Shown piece by piece: positions 45,185-54,569 of a stretch of DNA of 64,000 nucleotides. Location of the stretch: contig NZ_BOSJ01000014.1 in assembly GCF_018403285.1 (NCBI RefSeq), positions 56,385 through 120,384 on the forward strand. The letters are read 5' to 3'. This DNA is from Paenibacillus sp. J45TS6. GTDB lineage: Bacteria; Bacillota; Bacilli; Paenibacillales; Paenibacillaceae. The notes below the pieces were generated by a model. It searched no databases. It saw only the letters and a program-made list of their open reading frames with translations, and was not told where the DNA came from. The first letter of the stretch is position 1, and every line of letters begins with the position of its first letter. Both the position numbers and the translations under genes were made by a program.

Positions 45185-46657
45185 TTAGTAATCCCACTTA
45201 ACGGCTTTGAAATTCACGCTTCCCTCTGTTACAAAAAAGCGAATATCTTTGCTGTCTTGACCGGGGAAAATCCGACTTGTAAATACCTCAATACCGTCAT
45301 TCACAAAAATTTCTACCGAAGAGGAATCAACAAATAAGTGGAATTTTATTTTGTCTGCCTCCAAATTACACGATCTTGTTGTTCCATAAGCGGCACCCAC
45401 CTCTTCGCCTGATAAAGTACGGTCAAGGATTACTTTTTTCTGAGAAACGTCATATTTAATTACTGTTTTTTCTTCACTGCTTGCGCGAAATTCAATTCCA
45501 AACGTCATTGCATCTGCTTGTTCAAATTCACAAATCAATTCATAAGTGGTTCCCTTAAACCCATCAACCATTTTTGTTTCATCAAAAAGTGTACCTTCTG
45601 CTTCATATTTGTGTTGGCGAAGAGCCTGAAGCTCCTTAACCGGCTGTTGTACCAACTTACCATCCCGAATAAATAGCTGTCTCGGTAATGTGAGGCAATG
45701 TGCCCACTCATTCCGGTCCGTTGGATATTCAATATCCGGTAAGCCCATCCATCCAACAAGGATTCGGCGCTCTTCTGGATCTATCATGGTTTGCGGAGCA
45801 TAAAAATCAAAACCTCGATCAAGCTCTATGAAGTCACCATGCTGTAATACTCTACTCTGTAAATCGAGCTTCGCACCAAGGACATAACCCGATTGATAAA
45901 TATTATGGAATTGGTCTCCCTCTGGCTCTAAGCCTTGTGGTGAGAAAATGAGTACTCCTTGATCTTGAAGTTCAAAATAATCGGGACACTCCCACATGTA
46001 ACCGAAGGAATCTAACTTTGTCTTGATTTCCCCTTCAAACTCCCAAGTTAATAGATCCGCCGAACTGTATAAGACTACACAGCCTGTTTTATTGACTCTC
46101 TGTGCTCCGATAACAAGATAGAAAGTATCGCCTGTTTTCCAAACCTTTGGATCTCGATAATGATCTGTATATCCGGCAGGAACATCAGCAATAACAGGTT
46201 TATCAAGTTTTTTGGAAATTTCCCCTTGCTGATTCATGATTGCCATACATTGATAAGGATATCTTATCCACTGCTCATCCCGTGTATTCCCTGTATAAAT
46301 TAAATGTAATTTATCATTATGCTCGATAGCACTTCCTGAATAAGCCCCATGACTGTCAAATTCATCTCCAGGTGTTATTCCTATTCCAACGTTCTCCCAG
46401 TGAACAAGATTTTTAGATTTGGTATGATACCAATATTTCAGTCCATGTACTGGCCCAAGTGGAAACCACTGATAAAATAAATGATATTCCCCATTATAAT
46501 AAGAGAACCCGTTCGGATCATTCAAAAGCCCGGTTTCCGGTTGAATATGAAACGTTTGCCGCCATGGACAATGGTTAACTTTATTTTTCAGGTTATTTAT
46601 TTCCTCTGGACTAACTTCTTCTATTTTTCGGTATCTCTGTTCTCTCGTCCAATCCAT
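45185..46657 (-). CDS. Sucrose-6-phosphate hydrolase / GH32 beta-fructosidase
   Basis: A 490-residue GH32 enzyme without signal peptide. The catalytic triad motifs are clear: nucleophile Asp in GLLNDPNGF (near residue 45), RDPK (transition-state Asp), and the acid/base Glu in MWECPDYF. A C-terminal beta-sandwich follows, ending VNFKAVKWDY. No signal peptide plus the neighbouring sucrose-type PTS suggests it acts on sucrose-6-phosphate inside the cell. ATG 46657 is chosen because AAAGGAG is eight bases upstream. A cre site lies between it and the PTS gene, so it may have its own promoter. Confidence 0.9.
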   Translation of the reverse strand: MDWTREQRYRKIEEVSPEEINNLKNKVNHCPWRQTFHIQPETGLLNDPNGFSYYNGEYHLFYQWFPLGPVHGLKYWYHTKSKNLVHWENVGIGITPGDEFDSHGAYSGSAIEHNDKLHLIYTGNTRDEQWIRYPYQCMAIMNQQGEISKKLDKPVIADVPAGYTDHYRDPKVWKTGDTFYLVIGAQRVNKTGCVVLYSSADLLTWEFEGEIKTKLDSFGYMWECPDYFELQDQGVLIFSPQGLEPEGDQFHNIYQSGYVLGAKLDLQSRVLQHGDFIELDRGFDFYAPQTMIDPEERRILVGWMGLPDIEYPTDRNEWAHCLTLPRQLFIRDGKLVQQPVKELQALRQHKYEAEGTLFDETKMVDGFKGTTYELICEFEQADAMTFGIEFRASSEEKTVIKYDVSQKKVILDRTLSGEEVGAAYGTTRSCNLEADKIKFHLFVDSSSVEIFVNDGIEVFTSRIFPGQDSKDIRFFVTEGSVNFKAVKWDY

Positions 46658-46696
46658 ATAATTAACTCCTTTAAATAAAACCAGAATCATCCTTAT

Positions 46697-46712
46697 AGCG
46701 AAGCGCTTTCAA
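46697..46712. promoter_or_regulatory. cre site upstream of the GH32 gene
   Basis: On the minus strand TTGAAAGCGCTTCGCT closely fits the CcpA catabolite response element TGAAAGCGCTWTCA. It lies 40 bp before the GH32 start and 70 bp after the PTS stop. Confidence 0.7.
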
Positions 46713-46781
46713 CAAGTCTTTGTTTATAGATTTGTTAAATCCGCTTCGCCATCAAGGACTTTATTTATTTGTACTATCCTG

Positions 46782-48221
46782 TTATGAGCTAAGTTCTGTC
46801 TTTTTCTTGTTAATGTTCCCGTATATTATAGTGAATAAAGCACCACATGTTAATGCGATCAAATGAGCGATAATGTAATGAAGATGCCCGTTATTTTCAG
46901 CAGATACAATAGCTAATCCCGGAAGAGCCGTGGTTCCAAATCCAATTGAAGTAAGCTTAGCTAAATATACATAACCACCTGCAATCGCTCCTCCAATACA
47001 TCCAGCGATCAGCGGGAATTTGTATTTTAAAGTGACCCCAAAAATAGCTGGCTCTGAAACACCAAATAAGACGGAGCCAAATGCTGAAATCCCAAGTTCT
47101 TTTACTTTCGTATTTTTACGATGTAAAAGGACATATCCTAGTACCGCTCCTCCTTGTCCAAACAAAGCTACCGACATTAATGGATTTATAAAGTTTCGCC
47201 CTGTATCGATAAGAAGCTGTGCTTCTACCGCACCTATAACATGGTGTAACCCTGTAATTACGATGATTTGCTGAATTCCTGCAAAGATCATATATCCAAA
47301 GATGCCTAAGTTTTGTGTAGTCCATAATAATGAAGTGGTTACCAATTGAGCTAATTCGCGGCCAAGCGGCCCGATGATTGTAAATAATAGTATAGAAGAA
47401 ACGAGTACAGTTAACATCGGTGCTAAAAACAACTTGATCATGTCAGGTACTTTTTTAATAAAGAACTGATCTAGTTTGGCTACTACATATCCCATCATTA
47501 AAGCAATAATTATACCGCCTTGAAATCCAACAAGTTCAATATTTAACCCAAAAATATTAATAACCTCAGGATCAACATTGCCTTTAGCTACTTCATAAGC
47601 ATCTGCTAAGTTCGGATGCAGCATGATCGCGCCAATAACTAATCCAAGAATGGGTCTACCGCCATATCTTTTAGTTGCAGAATACGCTACTAACAATGGT
47701 AATATGGTGAATATTCCAGAAGATACAATCGACAGCAGCCGGTTAATCCCTTCTAAAGCCGGGTACATTTCTATAACTGATTTTTCTCCAAATAACCCCT
47801 GTTGTCCTAACAAACCTGTAATCCCCATTAATAGTGCAGCGGCAAGGATGCCAGGCATAATCTCAATAAATACATCAGATAAAGATTTGATTGCTTGCTG
47901 GAAAAAATTCTGTTTCTGAGAAGACTTTGTCTTCACATCACTTAGGGACATATTTTCTGTTTCTGTGAGCTTAGAGAACACAGCATAAATGTCGTTTACT
48001 AAGCCTGCACCAAAAATAATTTGAAGCTGATCTCCAGCTATAAAGACCCCTTTAACTAAATCTATATTTTCTACTTTCTTTAAATCAGCTTTATCATTGT
48101 CTTCTAATACGATTCTTAGTCGAGTCGCACAATGTGCGACCCCGGCTATATTTTCTTTTCCCCCTATATTCTCTAATATCTCTTCCGATATCGTTTTGTA
48201 TTGTTTCTTTTTGTCTTTCAT
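46782..48221 (-). CDS. PTS EIIBC, sucrose/glucoside family
   Basis: A 479-residue PTS permease of the glucose-glucoside superfamily. The N-terminal EIIB domain has the phosphocysteine in GVAHCATRLR (Cys 31), and a linker (about 90-115) leads to the EIIC domain with about ten membrane segments (GITGLLGQQGLFG, FQGGIIIALMMGY, HHVIGAVEAQLLID, LFGVSEPAIFGVTLKYKFPL in parts). There is no EIIA domain, so a separate EIIA or a glucose-type one must phosphorylate it. ATG 48221 has GAGGG nine bases upstream. Sucrose or a galactoside is the likely substrate, given the GH32 and alpha-galactosidase neighbours. Confidence 0.9.
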   Translation of the reverse strand: MKDKKKQYKTISEEILENIGGKENIAGVAHCATRLRIVLEDNDKADLKKVENIDLVKGVFIAGDQLQIIFGAGLVNDIYAVFSKLTETENMSLSDVKTKSSQKQNFFQQAIKSLSDVFIEIMPGILAAALLMGITGLLGQQGLFGEKSVIEMYPALEGINRLLSIVSSGIFTILPLLVAYSATKRYGGRPILGLVIGAIMLHPNLADAYEVAKGNVDPEVINIFGLNIELVGFQGGIIIALMMGYVVAKLDQFFIKKVPDMIKLFLAPMLTVLVSSILLFTIIGPLGRELAQLVTTSLLWTTQNLGIFGYMIFAGIQQIIVITGLHHVIGAVEAQLLIDTGRNFINPLMSVALFGQGGAVLGYVLLHRKNTKVKELGISAFGSVLFGVSEPAIFGVTLKYKFPLIAGCIGGAIAGGYVYLAKLTSIGFGTTALPGLAIVSAENNGHLHYIIAHLIALTCGALFTIIYGNINKKKTELSS

Positions 48222-48247
48222 GTCGCTTTTCCCTCTTTCCTGACTGC

Positions 48248-50440
48248 TCAATTATGATGTTTTGTAAATCTCCAGAACATACTTAGAAAGTCTTGCTTGA
48301 TCCTTGGCAGTGTAATCCCTGCATTCATTAGCTCGTCTCCACCAAATAGCTCACCCGTCTCGACATTTTTATAAATATAGTCTGGATTGAGCCCTTTGAA
48401 TTTGAGGGTTCGAAGGGAAGCACCTGGTTGCGAGAGCACTTTGAAATAACTAGCTACTACTTCTGATTGATCCTCGGAAACAAAGTTCCATGCAGCTTCA
48501 TTTCCTTCAAATGGACTGAGTATTCGATGAAATTTACCGAATTGGATAATCGGCCGAATCTCTTTATATAAAGCAACTTGATTTTTGATTTCCTCTTTTT
48601 CTTGATCTGTTAATTTGGTGAGATCTAGCTCGTAACCAAAGTTTCCAGCCATTGCGACATGTCCTCTTGTCTCCAGGGGAGTTATTCTTCCCACTTGGTG
48701 ATTAGGTACAGTGGATACATGCGCACCCATGGTAATCGGCGGATAAACGAGACTTGTACCATATTGAATCTTAAGTCTACACATCGCATCTGTATTATCA
48801 CTTGTCCACGTTTGCGGCATATAGTAAAGCATTCCTGGGTCAAAACGCCCTCCACCACTAGAACAACTTTCAAACAATATATTAGGGAATCTCGATGTGA
48901 TTTCTTCCATTACCTTGTACAGACCTAGCATATAACGGTGAGCAGTTTCACGTTGTCTTTCTGGTGGCAGCGCAGCTGATCCTATATCTGTCATATGCCG
49001 ATTCATGTCCCATTTCACATAGGTAATCGGTGCACTTGCTAAAACATCTGATACAGATTCAATAACGTATTGACACACTTCCTCACGCGATAAATCCAAA
49101 ACAAGTTGATTCCGGCCTAGTGTGTGCGGACGATCTTCTACATGCAGACACCAATCTGGGTGTTTTCTATATAAGTCGCTGTCAATTGAAATCATTTCAG
49201 GCTCAAACCATAATCCAAACTCCAGGCCGAGCTCACAAATCCGATTGGCAAGATCTAATAATCCGTTTGGAAGTTTACGCTGATCGACGACCCAATCCCC
49301 TAGTGAACTGTTATCATCGTCTCTTTTTCCAAACCAACCATCATCTAATACAAGCAGCTCTATACCTGCCTTTTTTGCTTCTACCGCAATTTCTTCAATT
49401 TTTTCCGCATTAAAATCAAAATACGTAGCTTCCCAGTTATTAATGAGTATAGGCCTTAGCTTATCCCGGAATGTTCCGCGGCATAATCTTTTACTGTATA
49501 GCTCATGAAAGATTCTAGACATATCCCCCAGCCCATTTGCTGTGTAAGCCATTACAACTTCAGGAGTTTGAAAGGTTTCTCCCGGTTCTAATAACCATGA
49601 GAAATCAAAAGGATTTATACCTATAGATACTCTTGTATTTCGATAGGGGTCTACCTGAACTTGAGCTGTGAAATTCCCACTATAAACAAGGTTAAATGCA
49701 TACACTTCCCCTTGATCTTCATCGGTCCCTTTTCTTACTAATGATAAAAATGGTGCTTGTTGAGGACTGCTCGCCCCCCGGCAGCTATCAACTAACTGAA
49801 TCCCTGGAACAATTCTGCGTCTCTCCATATTTTTTTCATTGTTATGAGCACCATATAGTGTAATTAATTCATACTCATCATCCCGAAAATCAACGCTTGC
49901 ACTCAGCGCCCGAAGCATCTTCAAATTTTGTGACCCTTCATTGTTAAAATGAACCGACCTTGTGATTACATCTAATTCCGGGTACAGGCTATAGGTTAAT
50001 GTCACAGTCAATCCCAGCAGCTTATCCTCCATGATAAGCTCCAGTGTTTCTGCCTCATTCTCATCCTCTACATAAGTAGATGGCAATCCTTCTAATTTAG
50101 GCTTTCCTTTATACAATTTGTATTCTTTATAACGAAGATCCGTTATCGTTGAGCCATTATTTAGCTGGATTTGATAAGCCGGAATTCTAAAATCCCCATT
50201 CCCATAAGCGGGATATTCTTGAGGCAGCGTATCGAGTGAAAATGTTCGATCAGATGCGTCAGGATTAGGAGAAAACCCTCTATCCATATAAATAATTTTG
50301 TTGCTTCCACGATAGGTGTGAACTCTTTTCCCCCAATATAAATGTGCTAAATATCCATCCCGAACAACCTGCATTACATAACTTGTATTTTTCCCTTGCA
50401 GATGAAATAAAAGCTGCTCGTTATTGATGTGAATTGCCAT
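48248..50440 (-). CDS. Alpha-galactosidase, GH36
   Basis: A 730-residue GH36 enzyme without a signal peptide. The nucleophile Asp is in YVKWDMNR and the acid/base Asp in WTSDNTDA; SCSSGGGRFD lies between them, as in AgaA/RafA/MelA-type GH36 proteins. It splits terminal alpha-galactose from melibiose or raffinose-family sugars. The true start is ATG 50440, nine bases after AAGGAGG; the upstream TTG (50455) overlaps that site. It is the first gene of the operon before the PTS (26 bp gap). Conjecture: raffinose or melibiose enters by the PTS or another route and is cut here, and the sucrose part goes to GH32. Confidence 0.93.
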   Translation of the reverse strand: MAIHINNEQLLFHLQGKNTSYVMQVVRDGYLAHLYWGKRVHTYRGSNKIIYMDRGFSPNPDASDRTFSLDTLPQEYPAYGNGDFRIPAYQIQLNNGSTITDLRYKEYKLYKGKPKLEGLPSTYVEDENEAETLELIMEDKLLGLTVTLTYSLYPELDVITRSVHFNNEGSQNLKMLRALSASVDFRDDEYELITLYGAHNNEKNMERRRIVPGIQLVDSCRGASSPQQAPFLSLVRKGTDEDQGEVYAFNLVYSGNFTAQVQVDPYRNTRVSIGINPFDFSWLLEPGETFQTPEVVMAYTANGLGDMSRIFHELYSKRLCRGTFRDKLRPILINNWEATYFDFNAEKIEEIAVEAKKAGIELLVLDDGWFGKRDDDNSSLGDWVVDQRKLPNGLLDLANRICELGLEFGLWFEPEMISIDSDLYRKHPDWCLHVEDRPHTLGRNQLVLDLSREEVCQYVIESVSDVLASAPITYVKWDMNRHMTDIGSAALPPERQRETAHRYMLGLYKVMEEITSRFPNILFESCSSGGGRFDPGMLYYMPQTWTSDNTDAMCRLKIQYGTSLVYPPITMGAHVSTVPNHQVGRITPLETRGHVAMAGNFGYELDLTKLTDQEKEEIKNQVALYKEIRPIIQFGKFHRILSPFEGNEAAWNFVSEDQSEVVASYFKVLSQPGASLRTLKFKGLNPDYIYKNVETGELFGGDELMNAGITLPRIKQDFLSMFWRFTKHHN

Positions 50441-50584
50441 AAAATCCTCCTTCAAGTTAAATAGTCATTGATATACCTTAGATAATAGATAGCAGAACTG
50501 AATAGTAAATAATGTAGTATTTGTTATTCCTCATAATCTATTTCGCAACGAATAAAACGAGATAATGAAAAATATAAAAATGAT

Positions 50585-50600
50585 AAGAAAGCGTTTTAAC
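50585..50600. promoter_or_regulatory. cre-like site in the divergent promoter
   Basis: AAGAAAGCGTTTTAAC between the alpha-galactosidase and AraC genes resembles the CcpA consensus. It lies about 145 bp from the alpha-galactosidase start. Confidence 0.5.
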
Positions 50601-50757
50601 TATTGCGTACTCTTGATAAAAGCAAGGATATCGTTTTTATACTAGATTTAATATAGTTTTATTTTATAACTTTACATTGAAAATAAATATGGAATAATGT
50701 AGATTGAGTATTAAACTATGTGATAACTTTCTAGCATTATTAATGGAGGGGACAAGA

Positions 50758-51588
50758 ATGACCTCGAGTTTTTCTAATCATTTTTCTAATCATTCCTACA
50801 GTAATCTAGATCTTAACTTGTACACATGCGGTAGAGAAGCTTGCGAGGGAAAACATTCATATGGCCCAGCGATTCGCAGCGGGTATATGATTCACTATGT
50901 ATTAAAAGGAAAAGGTGTTTTTAAAGTACAAGACAAAACTTATCAGCTCGGTCCACAAGAAGCCTTCTTAATAGAGCCAAACACTTTAATTTATTATGAA
51001 GCAGATGCGGATGACCCTTGGGAATATATTTGGATTGGTTTTAGCGGGGTAAAAGCAAAAGAATATCTGAACAGGACAAGTTTATCTACAGACAATCCCA
51101 TCTTCACGTTTGAGCAAACGCACAGTCTGGCTGATTGTATGAAAAGCATTATAAGTATGACGGCACTGATTTCTAATAAAGACCTGCTGCTGACATCAAA
51201 GCTCTATGAATTTTTCTATGTATTATGTGAGCTTTATCCGAATCGTGAAATTACTAGTGAAGTAAAACAACAGAAGTATATTGAAGATGCGCTTCAATTC
51301 ATTGAACAAAATTATGCAAACCATATTACTGTAAATGATGTGGCTAAACATATTTCCATTGATCGTTCCTATCTGCACCGGTTATTTAAGCAATACCTTA
51401 ATAAATCGCCCCAACAATTTTTACTGAATCTAAGAATCGAAAAATCATGTTTTTTATTAGCCAATTCTTCACTTAAAATCGGAGATATTGCGCGGTCGGT
51501 AGGGTATAAAGATGTACTTTTATTCTCAAAAATTTTCAAACAAATAAAAAACTGTACGCCCTCAGAATATAGGAAGAGGCTGCTTTAA
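50758..51588 (+). CDS. AraC-family activator of the alpha-galactoside locus (MsmR-like)
   Basis: A 276-residue regulator with an N-terminal arabinose-binding-type cupin (SYGPAIRSGYMIHYVLKGKGVF in parts; typical of MsmR/RafR proteins) and a C-terminal two-HTH AraC domain: ISIDRSYLHRLFKQYLNKSPQQF and IARSVGYKDVLLFSKIFKQ. Start at ATG 50758, six bases after GGAGGGG; an in-frame TTG 18 codons earlier lacks a site. It is divergent from the alpha-galactosidase gene; about 317 bp separates the starts. It should activate the locus when an alpha-galactoside is present. Confidence 0.88.
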   Translation: MTSSFSNHFSNHSYSNLDLNLYTCGREACEGKHSYGPAIRSGYMIHYVLKGKGVFKVQDKTYQLGPQEAFLIEPNTLIYYEADADDPWEYIWIGFSGVKAKEYLNRTSLSTDNPIFTFEQTHSLADCMKSIISMTALISNKDLLLTSKLYEFFYVLCELYPNREITSEVKQQKYIEDALQFIEQNYANHITVNDVAKHISIDRSYLHRLFKQYLNKSPQQFLLNLRIEKSCFLLANSSLKIGDIARSVGYKDVLLFSKIFKQIKNCTPSEYRKRLL

Positions 51589-51595
51589 TATAATG

Positions 51596-51624
51596 CTGAC
51601 GGCTTCATCCTTTGAAGCCGTCAG
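51596..51624 (+). terminator. Perfect 12-bp hairpin after the AraC gene
   Basis: CTGACGGCTTCA-TCCTT-TGAAGCCGTCAG, eight bases after the stop. It has no good T tract, so termination may be weak. Confidence 0.6.
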
Positions 51625-51846
51625 ATTCATGCACTGAACAACGATGAAGGTTACTTAATTACATTTACTTTTTAGGTAATGATTTTATATTACAGCATTT
51701 ACGAAGGCGTTAAAGGAGTAGGAAGCTCGTAACACGTATGTAACGAAAATAAAGTCGTATTGCTCCTCCTCCAATCTCCTCACCTTCAAAAAAAACCGCC
51801 ACTACACCCTTTTCACCTATTCACCCTAAATTATCTGACAATTTGA

Positions 51847-52013
51847 GCAAATAAAGTCGTATCAAAGGTCAGGTAAAAGACAGGGAAAAGATTCGGCTAA
51901 AGGGTGCGGGAATAGCCCTATCCCTAATCCCTTTCCCCTGAAACAAAAGAAAAGCCGAGCAAATGCCAGGAAATAATCCTGGATCTGCTCAGCTTTGATA
52001 TGACTTTATTTGC
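51847..52013. repeat. Structured repeat, copy 2 (long form, inverted ends)
   Basis: GCAAATAAAGTCGTATCAAAG (51847) is matched at 20 of 21 bases by the inverted sequence ending at 52013. Between them lie a second imperfect hairpin and the 44-bp core shared with 45035-45078. Further copies of the end motif flank it at 51747 (direct) and 52037 (inverted). The whole stretch 51625-52089 is otherwise gene-free and lies between convergent genes. Confidence 0.65.
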
Positions 52014-52089
52014 TTTAATACAAGTTTGGGATCACTGATATGAGTTTATTTCCTTCTCACATCAAACATCACATTGACTTTAATCTAGA

Positions 52090-53922
52090 CTATTCTACAG
52101 TTACACTCTTCGCAAGGTTACGTGGTTTATCCACATCAAGACCCAGAGCAAGAGATGCGTAGTAAGCAAGCAATTGAAGTGGTACAACAGCTAGTGTTGG
52201 AGTCAAGATTGGCAATGTTTTAGGAATTGCATAAGCTTGATCTACGGATTTAAGAAGAGTTGCTACATTCTCTTCATGGGTAATAACCATAACATCCGCA
52301 CCGCGTGCTTTCACTTCTTTGATGTTACTTACTGTTTTCTCAAGAACATCTTCTTGTGTAGCTAGAGCAATAACAGGAATACCTTCTTCGATCAAAGCAA
52401 GTGTTCCGTGTTTCAATTCTCCAGCTGCATAAGCTTCAGAGTGAATATAAGAGATCTCTTTCAGTTTCAAGGAACCTTCTTGTGCTACAGCGTAGTCAAC
52501 GCCACGGCCGATGAAGAACAGGTTCTTGTGTGTGGAGATTTGCTCTGCATATTCTTTGATTGTGTCTGCTTGTTCAAGCATTTGCTCAACTTGCTCAGGC
52601 AGAGCTTGCATTGCTGCAATAATGTTTGCAATTGTCTCTTCTGTTTGTGTTCCACGAACTTGTGCAAGATACAAGCTAAAGAGTGCAAATGCAATAAGCT
52701 GGGAGCTGTAAGCTTTGGTTGAAGCAACAGCAATTTCTGGACCTGCAAGTGTAGCAAGTACATCGTTCGCATCACGAGCGATAGAGCTTCCTACTACGTT
52801 GGTAATTGCAAGTACGTGTGCACCGTTTGCTTGAGCTTCACGGAGTGCAGCAAGCGTATCTGCAGTTTCACCAGACTGGCTGACAACAATTACGAGTGTG
52901 TCAGAGTTCACGATTGGTGAACGGTAACGATACTCGGAAGCCACATCTGTTTCTACCGGAATACGTGCCAGTTGTTCAATCATTGTACGTCCTACAAGAC
53001 CAGCGTGGTATGCAGTTCCGCATGCAATGATTTGAATGTTTTTAATATTTTTAATTTGCTCTTCTGTCAAATTCAGATCAGGAAGAACAATCTTTTTATG
53101 ATCTTCAGAAATACGGCCAAGCATTGTTTCACGGTATGCTTTTGGCTGTTCGTAAACTTCTTTCAACATGAAGTGATCGAATCCGTTTTTCTCAGCTGTA
53201 ACAGCGTCCCAATCGACACGAGTCATTTCCCGAGAAATAAAATTCCCTTCGATTGTCATCAATTCGACAGAATCCTTTGTCAGTACTGCCATTTCACCGT
53301 CATTTAGGATATACACATTACGAGTATATTCGAGAATTGCTGGAATGTCAGAACCAATAAAGTTCTCGCCTTCACCAATACCAATGATCAGTGGGCTTGC
53401 TTGACGAACAGCAACCAATTTATCTGGCTCATACTCAGTAAGTACTCCAAGTGCAAAAGCACCACGCAGGTGTTTAATCGCTTTTTGTACTGCTTTTACG
53501 ATATCGCCGTCATATTCACGTGCAACCAAGTGAGAAATAACTTCTGTATCCGTTTCAGAAGTAAAGTTGCATCCTTCGCTGATCAATTCATCTTTCAGTT
53601 CCAAGTAGTTCTCAATAATCCCGTTATGAACTACAGAGAATTTCATGCTGTTATCTGTATGCGGATGAGAGTTTTCATCCGAAGGCTTACCATGAGTAGC
53701 CCAACGTGTATGTCCAATTCCTGCATTCCCTTGCAGCGGAGCTGTTTCCAGTTTTGCTTCCAGGTTTGCAAGACGACCAATTGTTTTTTTAATTTGAAGA
53801 CCATTTGGAGTAAAAACAGCGATTCCCGCAGAATCATAACCACGGTACTCCAATTTCTTCAAACCTTCTACTAATACATTTTGCGTATTTTTAGTTCCGA
53901 TATATCCAACGATTCCACACAT
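52090..53922 (-). CDS. glmS: Glutamine--fructose-6-phosphate aminotransferase
   Basis: A 610-residue enzyme that makes glucosamine-6-phosphate, the first step to UDP-GlcNAc. Cys 2 is the glutaminase nucleophile (MCGIVGYIG), so ATG 53922 is the true start, with GGAGGAA upstream; the longer frame is untenable. Two SIS domains follow (IACGTAYHAGLVGRTMIE; ESGETAD-like SQSGETADTLAALREA) and the C terminus ends PRNLAKSVTVE, which is diagnostic. It is controlled by the glmS ribozyme about 320 bp upstream. Confidence 0.97.
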   Translation of the reverse strand: MCGIVGYIGTKNTQNVLVEGLKKLEYRGYDSAGIAVFTPNGLQIKKTIGRLANLEAKLETAPLQGNAGIGHTRWATHGKPSDENSHPHTDNSMKFSVVHNGIIENYLELKDELISEGCNFTSETDTEVISHLVAREYDGDIVKAVQKAIKHLRGAFALGVLTEYEPDKLVAVRQASPLIIGIGEGENFIGSDIPAILEYTRNVYILNDGEMAVLTKDSVELMTIEGNFISREMTRVDWDAVTAEKNGFDHFMLKEVYEQPKAYRETMLGRISEDHKKIVLPDLNLTEEQIKNIKNIQIIACGTAYHAGLVGRTMIEQLARIPVETDVASEYRYRSPIVNSDTLVIVVSQSGETADTLAALREAQANGAHVLAITNVVGSSIARDANDVLATLAGPEIAVASTKAYSSQLIAFALFSLYLAQVRGTQTEETIANIIAAMQALPEQVEQMLEQADTIKEYAEQISTHKNLFFIGRGVDYAVAQEGSLKLKEISYIHSEAYAAGELKHGTLALIEEGIPVIALATQEDVLEKTVSNIKEVKARGADVMVITHEENVATLLKSVDQAYAIPKTLPILTPTLAVVPLQLLAYYASLALGLDVDKPRNLAKSVTVE

Positions 53923-54244
53923 AGGTAAATTCCTCCGATTTTGAATCATGCGAAGGAGATGGATGCATACTTTGCAAAAATAAGCATGAGGAAATAGTTG
54001 TCTGATATGCGGGTGACAAACCCTTTACGGTAAATTTCACAGCTTTTCATAAGACCATGTCCTGAAATCATAGCACCTAGCTACTTTAGCTAATCCGTAT
54101 TTTCTATAGTGTTTCATGTCACGATGAATGCATATCAACCTCATGTAGTATTAAGCAAAGATGCTCTCCTCGTGCATGTTCTAATTTTGTATTTTAGTTA
54201 ATCACCTATCGATTCGTTGTAAAAACAGTCACCTGTTTCTTTTC

Positions 54245-54384
54245 CGTACTCGAATTAGCGGTATGGTGGAATACCGGGAGGTCCCCGCCGAACAATCCGA
54301 ACACCTCCACCTCGTCAACTTGCCCATCCGTCCAATTGTTATGACAACAACTGGTTCCGTACGCTGGCACAAGTTCTGGCGCTT
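54245..54384 (-). ncRNA. glmS self-cleaving riboswitch (ribozyme)
   Basis: On the minus strand the leader reads A|GCGCCAGAACTT at 54384/54383 (the bar marks the expected cleavage), followed by AAGTTGACGAGGTGGAGG and later TTCGGCGGGGACCTCCCGG. These are the conserved core blocks of the glmS ribozyme. Glucosamine-6-phosphate triggers self-cleavage and mRNA decay. The 3' boundary is estimated. The 320 nt between it and the glmS start (53923-54244) hold no gene I can see. Confidence 0.93.
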
Positions 54385-54510
54385 TTAAAACGTTGTAACC
54401 TCACGATCCTCACTTTCTGTATCTGAATCACACAACTCATTATATGCATCTCATGTACGTTTTGCAATGGCGCTTTATACCTTACATCAATTTTCATCAT
54501 TTATACCCAG

Positions 54511-54550
54511 AAAAGAGAGCCTGGGAAACAATTATTAGTCTCGCAGGCTC
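54511..54550 (-). terminator. Terminator of glmM
   Basis: On the minus strand, GAGCCTG...CAGGCTC followed by TCTTTTCT. It separates glmM from the glmS promoter. Confidence 0.7.
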
Positions 54551-54569
54551 ATTTTTACAGCTTATTTGT

